Of a DNA stretch of 64,000 nt, positions 24,317 through 32,710 are shown piece after piece. Positions within the stretch are counted from its first letter, which is position 1, and every line of letters begins with the position of its first letter. The notes under the pieces are model-generated. The model made no database searches, was not told the DNA's origin, and saw nothing but the letters and a program-made list of their open reading frames with translations. The stretch is from Clostridia bacterium (GTDB taxonomy: Bacteria > Bacillota > DTU025): the NCBI GenBank assembly GCA_034926675.1, contig JAYFQW010000012.1:1-64000 (forward strand), given 5' to 3'. The position numbers and the translations under genes were made by a program.

Positions 24317-25163
24317 CGCTGAGGGCGGGTCGCAGCGCCGGGATCTGAGCGGCGTTGTCGGAGTAGCGATAGTGCTCATCGTGGCGCTATTGGCGGCATT
24401 CGCTCCATTTGCGGCGCCACACGATCCGAACGCCCAGGACCTCCTAGGGCGGCTAAAGCCTCCGGGGTGGCGGTCGCCATACACCGGGGACCGGTTTCTT
24501 CTCGGCACCGATCATCTGGGGCGCGATGTGCTCAGCCGGATCATCTACGGCTCGCGAGTATCGCTCCTTGTGGGCATTGTGAGTGTAGCGGTAACAGCTG
24601 CATTGGGCACGCTGCTTGGGTTGGCGGCAGGTTACTACCGCGGCGTCACCGAGACTATTATCATGAGATGTGTGGATCTCGTCATGAGCCTGCCCTTTAT
24701 GCTTCTGGCCCTTGCAGTGATCGGCATAACAGGCCCTGGCCTCCAGAATTTGATTCTGGTTGTCGCACTGACGAGGTGGGCGCGCTATACTCGGGTGATC
24801 TACGGGCAGACACTGAGCTATGCGCAGAAGGAGTTCGTGGAAGCGGCGCAGGCCCTAGGCAGCTCGAACTCGCGCATTCTGCTCCATCACATGCTTCCCA
24901 ACCTGTTGCCCAGCACAATAGTGTTGGCTACTTTGGACCTTGGGTTCGTGATCATTCTCGAATCGGGTCTGAGCTTTCTGGGGCTCGGAGTGCCGCCCAC
25001 TATCTCCACGTGGGGCACGATGCTGGCGGACGGTCGCGCCTATCTGAACAATGCGTGGTGGATGGGCACTTTTCCGGGCCTCGCGATAATGGTTACGGTC
25101 CTCGGGTTCAACTTGCTGGGAGACTGGACACGAGATCGAATGGACCCCACACTAAGGGTCTGA
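24267..25163 (+). CDS. dipeptide ABC transporter permease (DppC type)
   Basis: Second permease of the peptide importer: DppC-type N-terminus, the motif FLLGTDHLGRDVLSRIIYGSR characteristic of the family, six membrane segments and the EAA loop EFVEAAQALGSSNSRILLHH. It pairs with the DppB-type subunit encoded by the overlapping upstream gene, and with the fused ATPase encoded at 30653-32674. Confidence 0.92.
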   Translation: MASWIRALVSRTPQSADAEGGSQRRDLSGVVGVAIVLIVALLAAFAPFAAPHDPNAQDLLGRLKPPGWRSPYTGDRFLLGTDHLGRDVLSRIIYGSRVSLLVGIVSVAVTAALGTLLGLAAGYYRGVTETIIMRCVDLVMSLPFMLLALAVIGITGPGLQNLILVVALTRWARYTRVIYGQTLSYAQKEFVEAAQALGSSNSRILLHHMLPNLLPSTIVLATLDLGFVIILESGLSFLGLGVPPTISTWGTMLADGRAYLNNAWWMGTFPGLAIMVTVLGFNLLGDWTRDRMDPTLRV

Positions 25164-25215
25164 GTAGCTGGCTGGCAGGCATGTCGGTCTGAAGGAGACG
25201 GGGGGGGATTCCACT

Positions 25216-25974
25216 GTGAGCAGCGATCCTTTTTCGCTCACCCCACTATCCAAGGAGTCAAAACTTCCACTTTATCACCAGTTAGCGGATCAGCTGCGCG
25301 AGGCGGTGCGTCACGGCACATTCGGCGCCGATGAGCCGATACCTAGGGAACTCGATATCGCAAGGTCACTCCGGGTCAGCCGTAGCGTAGTGCGGCAGGC
25401 CATTCTCCAGCTAGTTCAGGAGGGTTACCTGCGCAGGGTGCCCGGGCGAGGCACGTTCGCGCAGAATTCCCCGCTGGAATACGACCTGCTTGGCTTCTAC
25501 AACTTCAAAAAGGAAGTTGAAAGGCAGAGCCAGACACTGAACATACGGCTAGTCGCGTTCGAGATGCTCCCTGTGGACCCCCTAAATGAAGCGCTTTTCG
25601 GTGTGGGACCTGATGATAAGATATGCGGCATCTGGCGGACTCTGCTTGTCGGAGGAAATCCGGTTCTGCTTGAGAGGACCACAGTCCCAGCATCCAGAGT
25701 GCCCGGCTTGACAGAGGGGGATGTGCGCGAAGGCGGGTTCTTCGATCTGTTTACCAGCTATGGACTGAAATTGGCGCGCGCGCGCCGCTACATGGAGCCG
25801 AGGCTGGCCGACGCGTTTGAAAGCCAGGAGTTGGGGTTGCGCCCGGGGACGCCGGTTCTCGTCATCGATCGATACACGTATGGTCCAGGCGAGGGACCCG
25901 TGCTGGTGCGGTGCGTATGGACAGTTCGCGGCGATCGCTGCCGACATTATATCAACACAGAGACCAGTATATGA
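25216..25974 (+). CDS. GntR-family regulator (HutC-type, UTRA domain)
   Basis: Transcription regulator with an N-terminal winged HTH (LPLYHQLADQLREAVRHGTF, then ARSLRVSRSVVRQAILQL and GRGTFAQ) and a C-terminal UTRA ligand-binding domain (residues ~90-250, including FEMLPVDPLNEALFGV and PVLVIDRYTYGPGEGPV). The GTG at 25216 is preceded by GGAGACGGGGGG. It sits inside the transporter/RraA/M20 cluster and probably represses it until the substrate or an intermediate binds UTRA; the ligand is unknown. Confidence 0.88.
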   Translation: MSSDPFSLTPLSKESKLPLYHQLADQLREAVRHGTFGADEPIPRELDIARSLRVSRSVVRQAILQLVQEGYLRRVPGRGTFAQNSPLEYDLLGFYNFKKEVERQSQTLNIRLVAFEMLPVDPLNEALFGVGPDDKICGIWRTLLVGGNPVLLERTTVPASRVPGLTEGDVREGGFFDLFTSYGLKLARARRYMEPRLADAFESQELGLRPGTPVLVIDRYTYGPGEGPVLVRCVWTVRGDRCRHYINTETSI

Positions 25975-25999
25975 TGATGATTCAACCCAGGGAGATGTG

Positions 26000-26629
26000 A
26001 TGATGATAGAACACTATGCCTCGGCCAATGCGAGCGACGCTCTTAACAAGACAAACACCATGGATGCGGCGATCAAAAGTGTCAACCCAGGCAAGAGAGT
26101 CGCGGGGCGGGCCTATACCGTCGACTGCTATCCGGGAAGCATTATCACATGTCACAAGGCGCTCGGTGAGGTGAAGCCAGGGCAGATTCTAGTGATCAAC
26201 GGCCATGGCGATCCGAGCGGCGCCATGTGGGGCGGCCTGATGAGCCTCGAGGCCATCCAGCGCGGCGTGGCCGGGGTAATCGTAGACGGGGCTGTGCGCG
26301 ACGTAAACACCATTCGCGAACTGGGCTTGCCCGTTTTTGCAGGGCATGTCACTCCATGCGTGGGCTCCAATCGGACTGTGGGATCGACCGGGAACCCCAT
26401 AGTGTGTGGAGGCGTGATCGTGCGAACCGGCGACCTTATCATTGCGGACGACGATGGAGTAGTAGTAGTGCCTGAAGAGCGGATCGAAGAGGTGCTCCGG
26501 CGCGTCGCCGCCATAGTCGAAAAGGAGAAGGACATAGCCGAGAAGGTCCGTTCGGGCGCCCACATAGCCGACTTGATCGGCATGAGCGATGCCATCGCTG
26601 CAGCGGGCGCTGCGAGCAAGGGCAAGTGA
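26000..26629 (+). CDS. RraA-family protein 1 (aldolase-like)
   Basis: RraA/4-hydroxy-4-methyl-2-oxoglutarate aldolase fold. Motifs: SDALNKTNTMDAAIKSV, GQILVINGHGD, GVIVDGAVRDVNTIRELGLP (R100-D101 correspond to the substrate/metal-binding Arg-Asp of the HMG/CHA aldolases), GGVIVRTGDLIIADDDGVVVVP. Family members either split 2-oxo acids retro-aldolytically with a divalent metal or have lost activity. With both residues present this copy may be an active lyase. The ATG at 26000 is 5 bases after GGGAG; an in-frame start at 25817 lies inside the GntR gene and is rejected. Confidence 0.85.
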   Translation: MMIEHYASANASDALNKTNTMDAAIKSVNPGKRVAGRAYTVDCYPGSIITCHKALGEVKPGQILVINGHGDPSGAMWGGLMSLEAIQRGVAGVIVDGAVRDVNTIRELGLPVFAGHVTPCVGSNRTVGSTGNPIVCGGVIVRTGDLIIADDDGVVVVPEERIEEVLRRVAAIVEKEKDIAEKVRSGAHIADLIGMSDAIAAAGAASKGK

Positions 26630-26678
26630 CGAGGTGCAGGCGGAAGGCAGGAGGCACTGTAGGCAGGAGGGACCGTAG

Positions 26679-27317
26679 TTGATAGAGGTTGGACCCGATT
26701 TCGAGAGAGTGGATGCAGAACTGGTTGACGCTTACCGGCGCACTACGCCTGCGACTGTAGGTCACGTGCTGGATCACGGTTTCGCTGACCCGTGCTTGAG
26801 GCCGGTATATCGCGGAGCAAGGGTTTTCGGAAGCGCCTTTACGGTTCAGATAGAGTCGAACGATATCGCTGCCATAAGCAAGGCCTATGAGCTCGCTAAG
26901 CCTGGAGACGCGCTTGTCGTGGCTGCCGTCGGCGATTCCGGATTTGCGTGCGCAGGCGAGATGAGCACTTTCAAATCCATCAGGCTGGGCATTGCTGGGC
27001 TAGTAGTGGACGGGAGCGTGACTGACATCAGGGAGATGGAGGCCATGGAGTTCCCGTGCTTCGCCAGGCACATAACTCCGCTGGTGGGGCGGCGCATAGG
27101 CGAGAAGGGTTTCGTTCGGAAGCCGGTTACCGTGGGAGGGATACTCGTTCACCCCGGTGACCTTGTGTTTGCGGACGACAACGGTGTGGTGTTTCTCGAT
27201 CCGGCGGAGGCAGCTGCGATTATTGGCGAGCTGCTCGAAAAGGAGCAAAAAGAGGCTGAACTCCGGCAGATCTTCTGGAGGGAGAGGGGAATGGCGGTTC
27301 CGGTGATCTACAGTTGA
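26679..27317 (+). CDS. RraA-family protein 2 (Arg-Asp motif altered)
   Basis: Second RraA-like protein, beginning at TTG 26679 with GGAGG 8 bases upstream. It keeps the fold motifs (TPATVGHVLDHGFAD, GDALVVAAVGDSG, GGILVHPGDLVFADDNGVVF) but the catalytic Arg-Asp is Thr-Asp (GLVVDGSVTDIREM, T115-D116). Without the arginine, pyruvate-type substrates should bind poorly, so this copy may have another substrate, a structural role, or an RNase E-inhibitor-like role. Its stop overlaps the start of the M20 gene by 4 bases. Confidence 0.82.
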   Translation: MIEVGPDFERVDAELVDAYRRTTPATVGHVLDHGFADPCLRPVYRGARVFGSAFTVQIESNDIAAISKAYELAKPGDALVVAAVGDSGFACAGEMSTFKSIRLGIAGLVVDGSVTDIREMEAMEFPCFARHITPLVGRRIGEKGFVRKPVTVGGILVHPGDLVFADDNGVVFLDPAEAAAIIGELLEKEQKEAELRQIFWRERGMAVPVIYS

Positions 27318-28729
27318 CCGAAGCATTGACCCAGCGACTGGCCGAGCAATTGGCCCAGATAGACCGGGATTTCGACCGACACGTCGGCGAGGTTCAGCGA
27401 TTCATGCGTCAACCCAGCGTGAGCGCGGATAGCTGGGGAATCCGAGAGATGGCATCTATGGTGGCCGACAAGATCCGCTCGCTTGGCGCGGAGTGCTCTC
27501 TGGTAGAGACCGATAGGCACCCGATAGTGTACGGATACCTCGACGCCGGCGCAGACAAGACCATCATCTTCTACGAGCTGTACGATGTGCAGCCGGCCCA
27601 CGAGGCCGGCTGGATAGTCCCGCCGTTCAGCGCTGAGATCGTCGATCTCGCGGGGTACGGGCCGTCCGTAGTGGGCCGGGGCGCCGCCAACAGCAAGGGT
27701 TGCCTAGTTGGGTTCCTAAACACCTTGGAGGCCATCCAAAGATCAGGGTACAAGATTCCAGTCAATGTTATCTTCGTGGTCGAAGGCGAAGAGGAGATAG
27801 GCAGCCCGAACCTTCCGGGATTCGTCCGTGAGCACGCTGCTCGGCTGCAGTCGGCGGAGTGCGTCTACCAGCCGTACTTCGGCGAAAACGCCTCCGGCAC
27901 TACCATCGTCTATCTGGGCTTTAAGGGTATGGTCTGCCTGGAGCTGACGTGCGAAGGCGGTGACTGGGGCGGGCCGCGCGAGCGTGATGTGCACGCGATG
28001 CATTCGGCTTGGATCGGCAGCCCTGCGTGGCGGCTTGTGCAGGCGTTGGCCAGCATGAAAGGGATGAGGGATGCCTCTGAGACCACTACAATCCCCGATT
28101 TCGCGCGCTCGGTGAGGCCTCCGACCCCAGAGGAAGCCAGCCTACTTGATGACCTCAAAGACAGCTTCGATGAGGCAGTGGTTCTGCGAGAGCAGGGCGG
28201 CGCGAAGCGTTTCAAGTGGGCGCGGCTCGGCGGAGTGGAGCTGCTGAAGAAGTATCTGTACGAGCCAAGCGTTAACCTCAACGGGATAGCCAGCGGCTAT
28301 TCCAGTGCAGGCACGATACTGCCGCGCCAGGCCAAGGCTAGGCTGGATATGCGTCTGGTTCCCGACATGGAGCCGTCACAAGTTGTCGACTCCGTCCGCA
28401 AGCATCTGTGCGATCAAGGCTATGAGGATATCAAAGTGGATGTCATGCAAGCGTACCCTCCGTCTCAGAGCTCGCTGGCCGAGTGCCCGGCGGATGCTCT
28501 GGTCCGTTCAGCGCGCCAGCTGGCGCCGGGACCTGTGCAGGTATGGCCGCGGTCGGCGGGCGCGGCGCCGCACTACCTGTTCACGAAGGGGCTGGGCGTA
28601 CCGCTGGCATTCGGCGGTCTGGGCCACGGGGGCAAATCGCACAGCGCCAACGAGTACATAGTAGTCGAGGGGCTGCGCCGCCACGAACGGGGGATATGCG
28701 GATTCCTCTACACACTCGCTTCGCTATGA
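27314..28729 (+). CDS. M20/M25/M40-family hydrolase A (two metal ligands replaced)
   Basis: Member of the M20 peptidase/deacylase superfamily, 471 residues, with catalytic and lid domains. The family metal-binding H-x-D is L89-Y-D91 here (YELYDVQPA), and the bridging Asp is Asn126 (GRGAANSKG). The catalytic/metal Glu pair (VEGEEEIGS) and the last His (GGKSHSANEY) remain. I recall related M20 proteins with the same changes, so this may be a recognised subgroup with one metal or a different role. The substrate may be an N-acyl or peptidic compound imported by the neighbouring ABC system. It overlaps RraA protein 2 by 4 bases. Confidence 0.82.
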   Translation: MTEALTQRLAEQLAQIDRDFDRHVGEVQRFMRQPSVSADSWGIREMASMVADKIRSLGAECSLVETDRHPIVYGYLDAGADKTIIFYELYDVQPAHEAGWIVPPFSAEIVDLAGYGPSVVGRGAANSKGCLVGFLNTLEAIQRSGYKIPVNVIFVVEGEEEIGSPNLPGFVREHAARLQSAECVYQPYFGENASGTTIVYLGFKGMVCLELTCEGGDWGGPRERDVHAMHSAWIGSPAWRLVQALASMKGMRDASETTTIPDFARSVRPPTPEEASLLDDLKDSFDEAVVLREQGGAKRFKWARLGGVELLKKYLYEPSVNLNGIASGYSSAGTILPRQAKARLDMRLVPDMEPSQVVDSVRKHLCDQGYEDIKVDVMQAYPPSQSSLAECPADALVRSARQLAPGPVQVWPRSAGAAPHYLFTKGLGVPLAFGGLGHGGKSHSANEYIVVEGLRRHERGICGFLYTLASL

Positions 28730-28756
28730 TCAGACGATCAGAGGAGTGACAGACAA

Positions 28757-29443
28757 GTGGAACGCCACGAATTGTACGGAGTAGTGAATGAAGAGATCGT
28801 TCGTCCTGATCCGGCAGTAGTCGAGCAGTTCAGGAGGCACGATGTGGCCAAGATAGGCGATGCCATGGCAGCCCATGGGATTATGCACCACGAGATCAAG
28901 CCCATCTATCCCGGTGTGAAAGTGGTCGGCTCGGCAGTCACGGTGCTAACTCGGCCCGGAGATGCTCTGTTCATCCAGAAGGTAGCCGATGTGGCGCAAG
29001 CGGGGGACGTGATCGTCGTGGACGCGGGTGGGGGCAAAGACGCTGCGGTGATCGGCGAGCGCATCTCCTACTATATGCTCTCCAGAGGCATTCGGGGGAT
29101 TGTGGTGGATGGCGCTGTGCGCGACAAGGCGGGCATTTTGGAAGTCGGGTTTCCCACATTCGCAAGGGCCGTTACTCCCCGGATCTACGGCACGCTGGGT
29201 CCCGGCGCCATAAACGTTCCGATTCAGTGCGGCGGGGTCTGTGTCAATCCGGGCGACTTGGTCGTCGGGGACGACGACGGTGTAGTTGTGGTTCCACGGG
29301 AGGACATCAAGCGCGTGCTTGAACTATCCGACCTACACCTTGCCGGCGAACTGGAGCGGCTGGAGCGCGTGAAGCGCGGAGAGAAGCTGTCAGTGATCAA
29401 CAACTGCGACCAGAAGATCGCCCGGTGGAGAGAGACCAACTAG
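28757..29443 (+). CDS. RraA-family protein 3 (aldolase-like)
   Basis: Third RraA-like protein, somewhat longer at the N-terminus (MERHELYGVVNEEIVRPDPA) than the other two. It has the Arg-Asp pair in GIVVDGAVRDKAGILEVGFP (R122-D123), the glycine loop VIVVDAGGGKDAAV and the strand GDLVVGDDDGVVVVP, so it could be an active metal-dependent oxo-acid aldolase or decarboxylase. The GTG at 28757 follows GAGGAGTG by about 9 bases. It sits between two M20 genes in the same operon. Confidence 0.85.
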   Translation: MERHELYGVVNEEIVRPDPAVVEQFRRHDVAKIGDAMAAHGIMHHEIKPIYPGVKVVGSAVTVLTRPGDALFIQKVADVAQAGDVIVVDAGGGKDAAVIGERISYYMLSRGIRGIVVDGAVRDKAGILEVGFPTFARAVTPRIYGTLGPGAINVPIQCGGVCVNPGDLVVGDDDGVVVVPREDIKRVLELSDLHLAGELERLERVKRGEKLSVINNCDQKIARWRETN

Positions 29444-29464
29444 GCGGCGAGCGAGGGGATACTT

Positions 29465-30610
29465 ATGTCCATGGATTTGGCGGCGATCCGTCGCCTGCTG
29501 CACCGGCGCCCCGAGACCGGGCTTGATACATACGAGACTGCTAAGACCATTATGTCTTGCCTGGATGATCTGGGCGTACCTTCGAAGACGTGCGCGGGCA
29601 CGGGCGTTGTGGCTGAGATTGAGGGTACAGCTCCAGGCCCCACTGTGGCCGTGCGGGTGGACATCGATGCCCTTCCCGTTGAGGACCTATCTGGAGTCGA
29701 GTTTGCCAGCGAGCGATCTGGAAAGGCCCACGCCTGTGGGCACGACGCGCACGCGGCGATAGGGATAGGCGTCGCAGAGGCGCTCATGGGTCGACGGGCC
29801 GAGATAGCAGGGCGCGCTCGGCTCATCTTCCAGCCGGCTGAGGAGACTTTCCAAGGCGCTCGGGCGATGGTCGAGTGCGGCGCGCTTGACGGTGTGCAGG
29901 CCATATTCGGAGTGCACAACATGCCCACCGTCCCTCTGGGGAGTGTCGTGTTTGTGGATGGTTCGGCTGCTATGGCCGCGTCCGATAGGTTCAGGATTAC
30001 TGTGAAGGGTATGGGCGGTCACGCCGGGATGCCCCATCAGACTAGGGATCCTCTGGTGGCGTGCGCCGCCGTGATCATGTCTTTGCAGGCCATCGTGAGC
30101 AGGGCGATTGATCCCAGCCAATCGGCTACAGTGAGTGTGTGCCGTATGTCGGGCGGGACCGCTTTCAACGTCATCGGCGACAGCGGCGAGCTCGAGGGGA
30201 CCGCCCGGTATCTGGAGCAATCGGTGGGCGAATCCATTGCTGATCTGGTGCAGAGCATCGCCAGAAGCACCGCCCGCGCGCACAGATGCGAGGCAGATAC
30301 CGAGTACGCGCAGATGGTACCGCCGCTTATGACGTCGCCCAAGGCTGTGCGTGTGGCTATGGGCGTCGCGGCGGACATATTGGGTGCGTCAAAGATCCAG
30401 CGGTCGTGCGCCTTCATGGGCTCTGAGGACTTCGCGCTCTATGCGGCGCGGATTCCCGCAAGCTACTTCTGGGTTGGCTCGCAGGGCCCATATCCGCTGC
30501 ATAGCCCCAGATTCGTGATCGACGAAGGGTGTATTCGAATAGGCGTAGACCTCATGACTGAGATAGCCATAAGGGCTGGACGGATCGACTGGCTCTCGCC
30601 GCGGCTGTAG
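29465..30610 (+). CDS. M20D-type amidohydrolase B (N-acyl-amino-acid/hippurate hydrolase-like)
   Basis: Zinc amidohydrolase of the aminoacylase/hippurate hydrolase type. Motifs: LHRRPETGLDTYETA at the N-terminus, HACGHDAHAA (metal-binding C91-G-H93), QPAEET (E126-E127), and GHAGMPHQTRDP in the lid. All expected ligands are present, in contrast to M20 protein A. It would release an amino acid from an N-acyl derivative in the cytoplasm. The start ATG 29465 is 22 bases after the RraA protein 3 stop, with GAGGGG upstream. Confidence 0.88.
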   Translation: MSMDLAAIRRLLHRRPETGLDTYETAKTIMSCLDDLGVPSKTCAGTGVVAEIEGTAPGPTVAVRVDIDALPVEDLSGVEFASERSGKAHACGHDAHAAIGIGVAEALMGRRAEIAGRARLIFQPAEETFQGARAMVECGALDGVQAIFGVHNMPTVPLGSVVFVDGSAAMAASDRFRITVKGMGGHAGMPHQTRDPLVACAAVIMSLQAIVSRAIDPSQSATVSVCRMSGGTAFNVIGDSGELEGTARYLEQSVGESIADLVQSIARSTARAHRCEADTEYAQMVPPLMTSPKAVRVAMGVAADILGASKIQRSCAFMGSEDFALYAARIPASYFWVGSQGPYPLHSPRFVIDEGCIRIGVDLMTEIAIRAGRIDWLSPRL

Positions 30611-30652
30611 GCGGTTGCGGGCATTGTACACATGAGCACGGGAGGTAGTAAC

Positions 30653-32674
30653 ATGGTCAGCCCATTGCTCGAATTGAGGGGCCTTTGCACATATTTCCGG
30701 ACTGCAGGCGGCATCATGCGCTCCGTAGACGGCGTGGACCTGACCATAGGCCGCGGAGAGACCCTTGGAGTCGTCGGTGAATCGGGGTGCGGCAAGAGCG
30801 TTACAGCTCTTTCAATCATGAGGCTAGTGCCGGAGCCCCCAGGAGAGATCTGTGGGGGAGAGATTCTGTTCGAGGGGTCAAACCTCCTGGAGAAAACGGA
30901 AATCGACATGTGCGGGATCCGCGGCAAGGATATCGCCATGATATTCCAAGAGCCCATGACGTCGCTCAACCCGGTGCACACGTGCGGACGCCAGATCGCC
31001 GAGGCCATACGTGTGCATCAAGGGCTGTCAGGCGACAAGGCCGAGCGAGAGGCTATTGAGATGCTCAGGCGCGTGGGGATACCGGAGCCCGAGCGTCGAG
31101 CGAACGAGTATCCGCACCAGCTGTCGGGGGGAATGCGACAGAGGGTGATGATAGCCATGGCTCTGTCGAGCCGACCGAAGCTGCTGATAGCAGACGAACC
31201 TACTACAGCGCTGGACGTTACCATACAGGCCCAGATCCTGGATCTCATGCGCAAGCTAAAGAGCGAGTTCGGCATGGCCATGATGCTGATCACCCATGAC
31301 CTGGGAGTGGTTGCGGAGATGGCCGACCGGGTAGTCGTAATGTACGCCGGCAAAGTCGTAGAAGAGGCCGACGTTAGGTCACTATTCGCGCACTCTGTGC
31401 ATCCGTATACTGCGGGCCTGCTCAGGTCGGTGCCGCGCCTCGCTGATTCACAGGATAGGCTCGCAACCATAGATGGCACAGTGCCGAGCGCGAAGTCGAT
31501 GCCTGAGGGGTGCCGTTTTCACCCGCGATGCGAGTTCGCGACCGACGCCTGCCGCGAGAAGGAACCGCCTCTGGTCAGTGTGGGCCAGTCGCACAAAGCT
31601 GCGTGCTGGCGGGCGGAAGAGCGGGTGCGAGTGGGCGCCGCCGGAACATCGTCCCCTGGAGCATCGCCTTCAGGATCTACCAAGAAAGACGGAGGCGACG
31701 GCTCAGAAGACATGCTCCTGATCGTGGACGGGCTGAAGAAGCACTTCGCCGTGGGCAGGAAGAGGGGCGCCGGCAATACGGCTGCGGCGGTGCGCGCGGT
31801 AGATGGGGTAAGCTTCACGGTTCGAAAGGGCGAGACTCTGGGAATCGTGGGCGAATCGGGCTGCGGCAAGACCACTCTGGGCCGGATGCTTGTGCGGCTT
31901 TCTCAGCCGGACGCCGGCAGAATCCTATTCGATGGCAAGGATGTCATGTCCATGCGTTCCGAAGAACTGCGGACACTGCACCGGGACATCCAGATCGTGT
32001 TCCAGGATCCGTACGCTTCGCTCAATCCACGTCTGACGGTAGGCAGAATCGTCGGTGAGCCGTTTGAGATACACGAGTCGGCTAGACCCGGAGAGATAAG
32101 GGATAGGGTCCAGAACCTTCTGGAAGTAGTCGGGCTCTCTCACGATCATATCGACCGTTACCCGCACGAATTCTCAGGCGGTCAGAGGCAGCGCATCGGC
32201 ATAGCCCGCGCGATAGCCCTAAACCCCAAGATGATCGTGTGCGATGAGCCGGTATCGGCACTTGATGTTTCAGTGCAGGCTCAGATCCTGAATCTCCTGA
32301 GCGATCTGCGCGACCAGTTCGGCTTGAGCTACATCTTCATCGCTCATGGCCTAGCTGTGGTCAAGCATATTTCCGACCGAGTGGCAGTGATGTACCTGGG
32401 CAAACTCGTTGAGCTGGCCGCAAGCGACGAGATATACAGGAATCCGATCCATCCGTACACTCAGGCGTTGATGTCCGCAATTCCGATACCGGATCCTGAT
32501 TCAAAGGCCGAGCGGGTACTACTGGAGGGAGACGTTCCTAGCCCAATCAACATACCAGTCGGATGCCGGTTCCACACAAGGTGTAGATATGCCGTGCCTG
32601 AATGCAGGCTCAGCGAACCTGAACTGGTCGATGCCGGTTCCGGGCACTTGGTGGCATGTCACCGGCGAATCTGA
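30653..32674 (+). CDS. fused dipeptide ABC transporter ATPase (DppD-DppF)
   Basis: Both ATPase subunits of a peptide importer in one 673-residue chain. First half: [10 protein letters not shown] (Walker A), [27 protein letters not shown]. Second half: [39 protein letters not shown]. Each half ends with the Cys-containing oligopeptide-transporter tail ([10 protein letters not shown] and [10 protein letters not shown]). The halves are joined by a Ser/Gly/Pro-rich linker near residues 325-345. The ATG at 30653 follows GGGAGG by 7 bases; the ATG at 30632 does not. It supplies the permeases encoded 6 kb upstream. Confidence 0.92.
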   Translation: MVSPLLELRGLCTYFRTAGGIMRSVDGVDLTIGRGETLGVVGESGCGKSVTALSIMRLVPEPPGEICGGEILFEGSNLLEKTEIDMCGIRGKDIAMIFQEPMTSLNPVHTCGRQIAEAIRVHQGLSGDKAEREAIEMLRRVGIPEPERRANEYPHQLSGGMRQRVMIAMALSSRPKLLIADEPTTALDVTIQAQILDLMRKLKSEFGMAMMLITHDLGVVAEMADRVVVMYAGKVVEEADVRSLFAHSVHPYTAGLLRSVPRLADSQDRLATIDGTVPSAKSMPEGCRFHPRCEFATDACREKEPPLVSVGQSHKAACWRAEERVRVGAAGTSSPGASPSGSTKKDGGDGSEDMLLIVDGLKKHFAVGRKRGAGNTAAAVRAVDGVSFTVRKGETLGIVGESGCGKTTLGRMLVRLSQPDAGRILFDGKDVMSMRSEELRTLHRDIQIVFQDPYASLNPRLTVGRIVGEPFEIHESARPGEIRDRVQNLLEVVGLSHDHIDRYPHEFSGGQRQRIGIARAIALNPKMIVCDEPVSALDVSVQAQILNLLSDLRDQFGLSYIFIAHGLAVVKHISDRVAVMYLGKLVELAASDEIYRNPIHPYTQALMSAIPIPDPDSKAERVLLEGDVPSPINIPVGCRFHTRCRYAVPECRLSEPELVDAGSGHLVACHRRI

Positions 32675-32710
32675 GAGCCGTTGCAGCAGACAGAGGGAGT
32701 TGGTTTCGAC

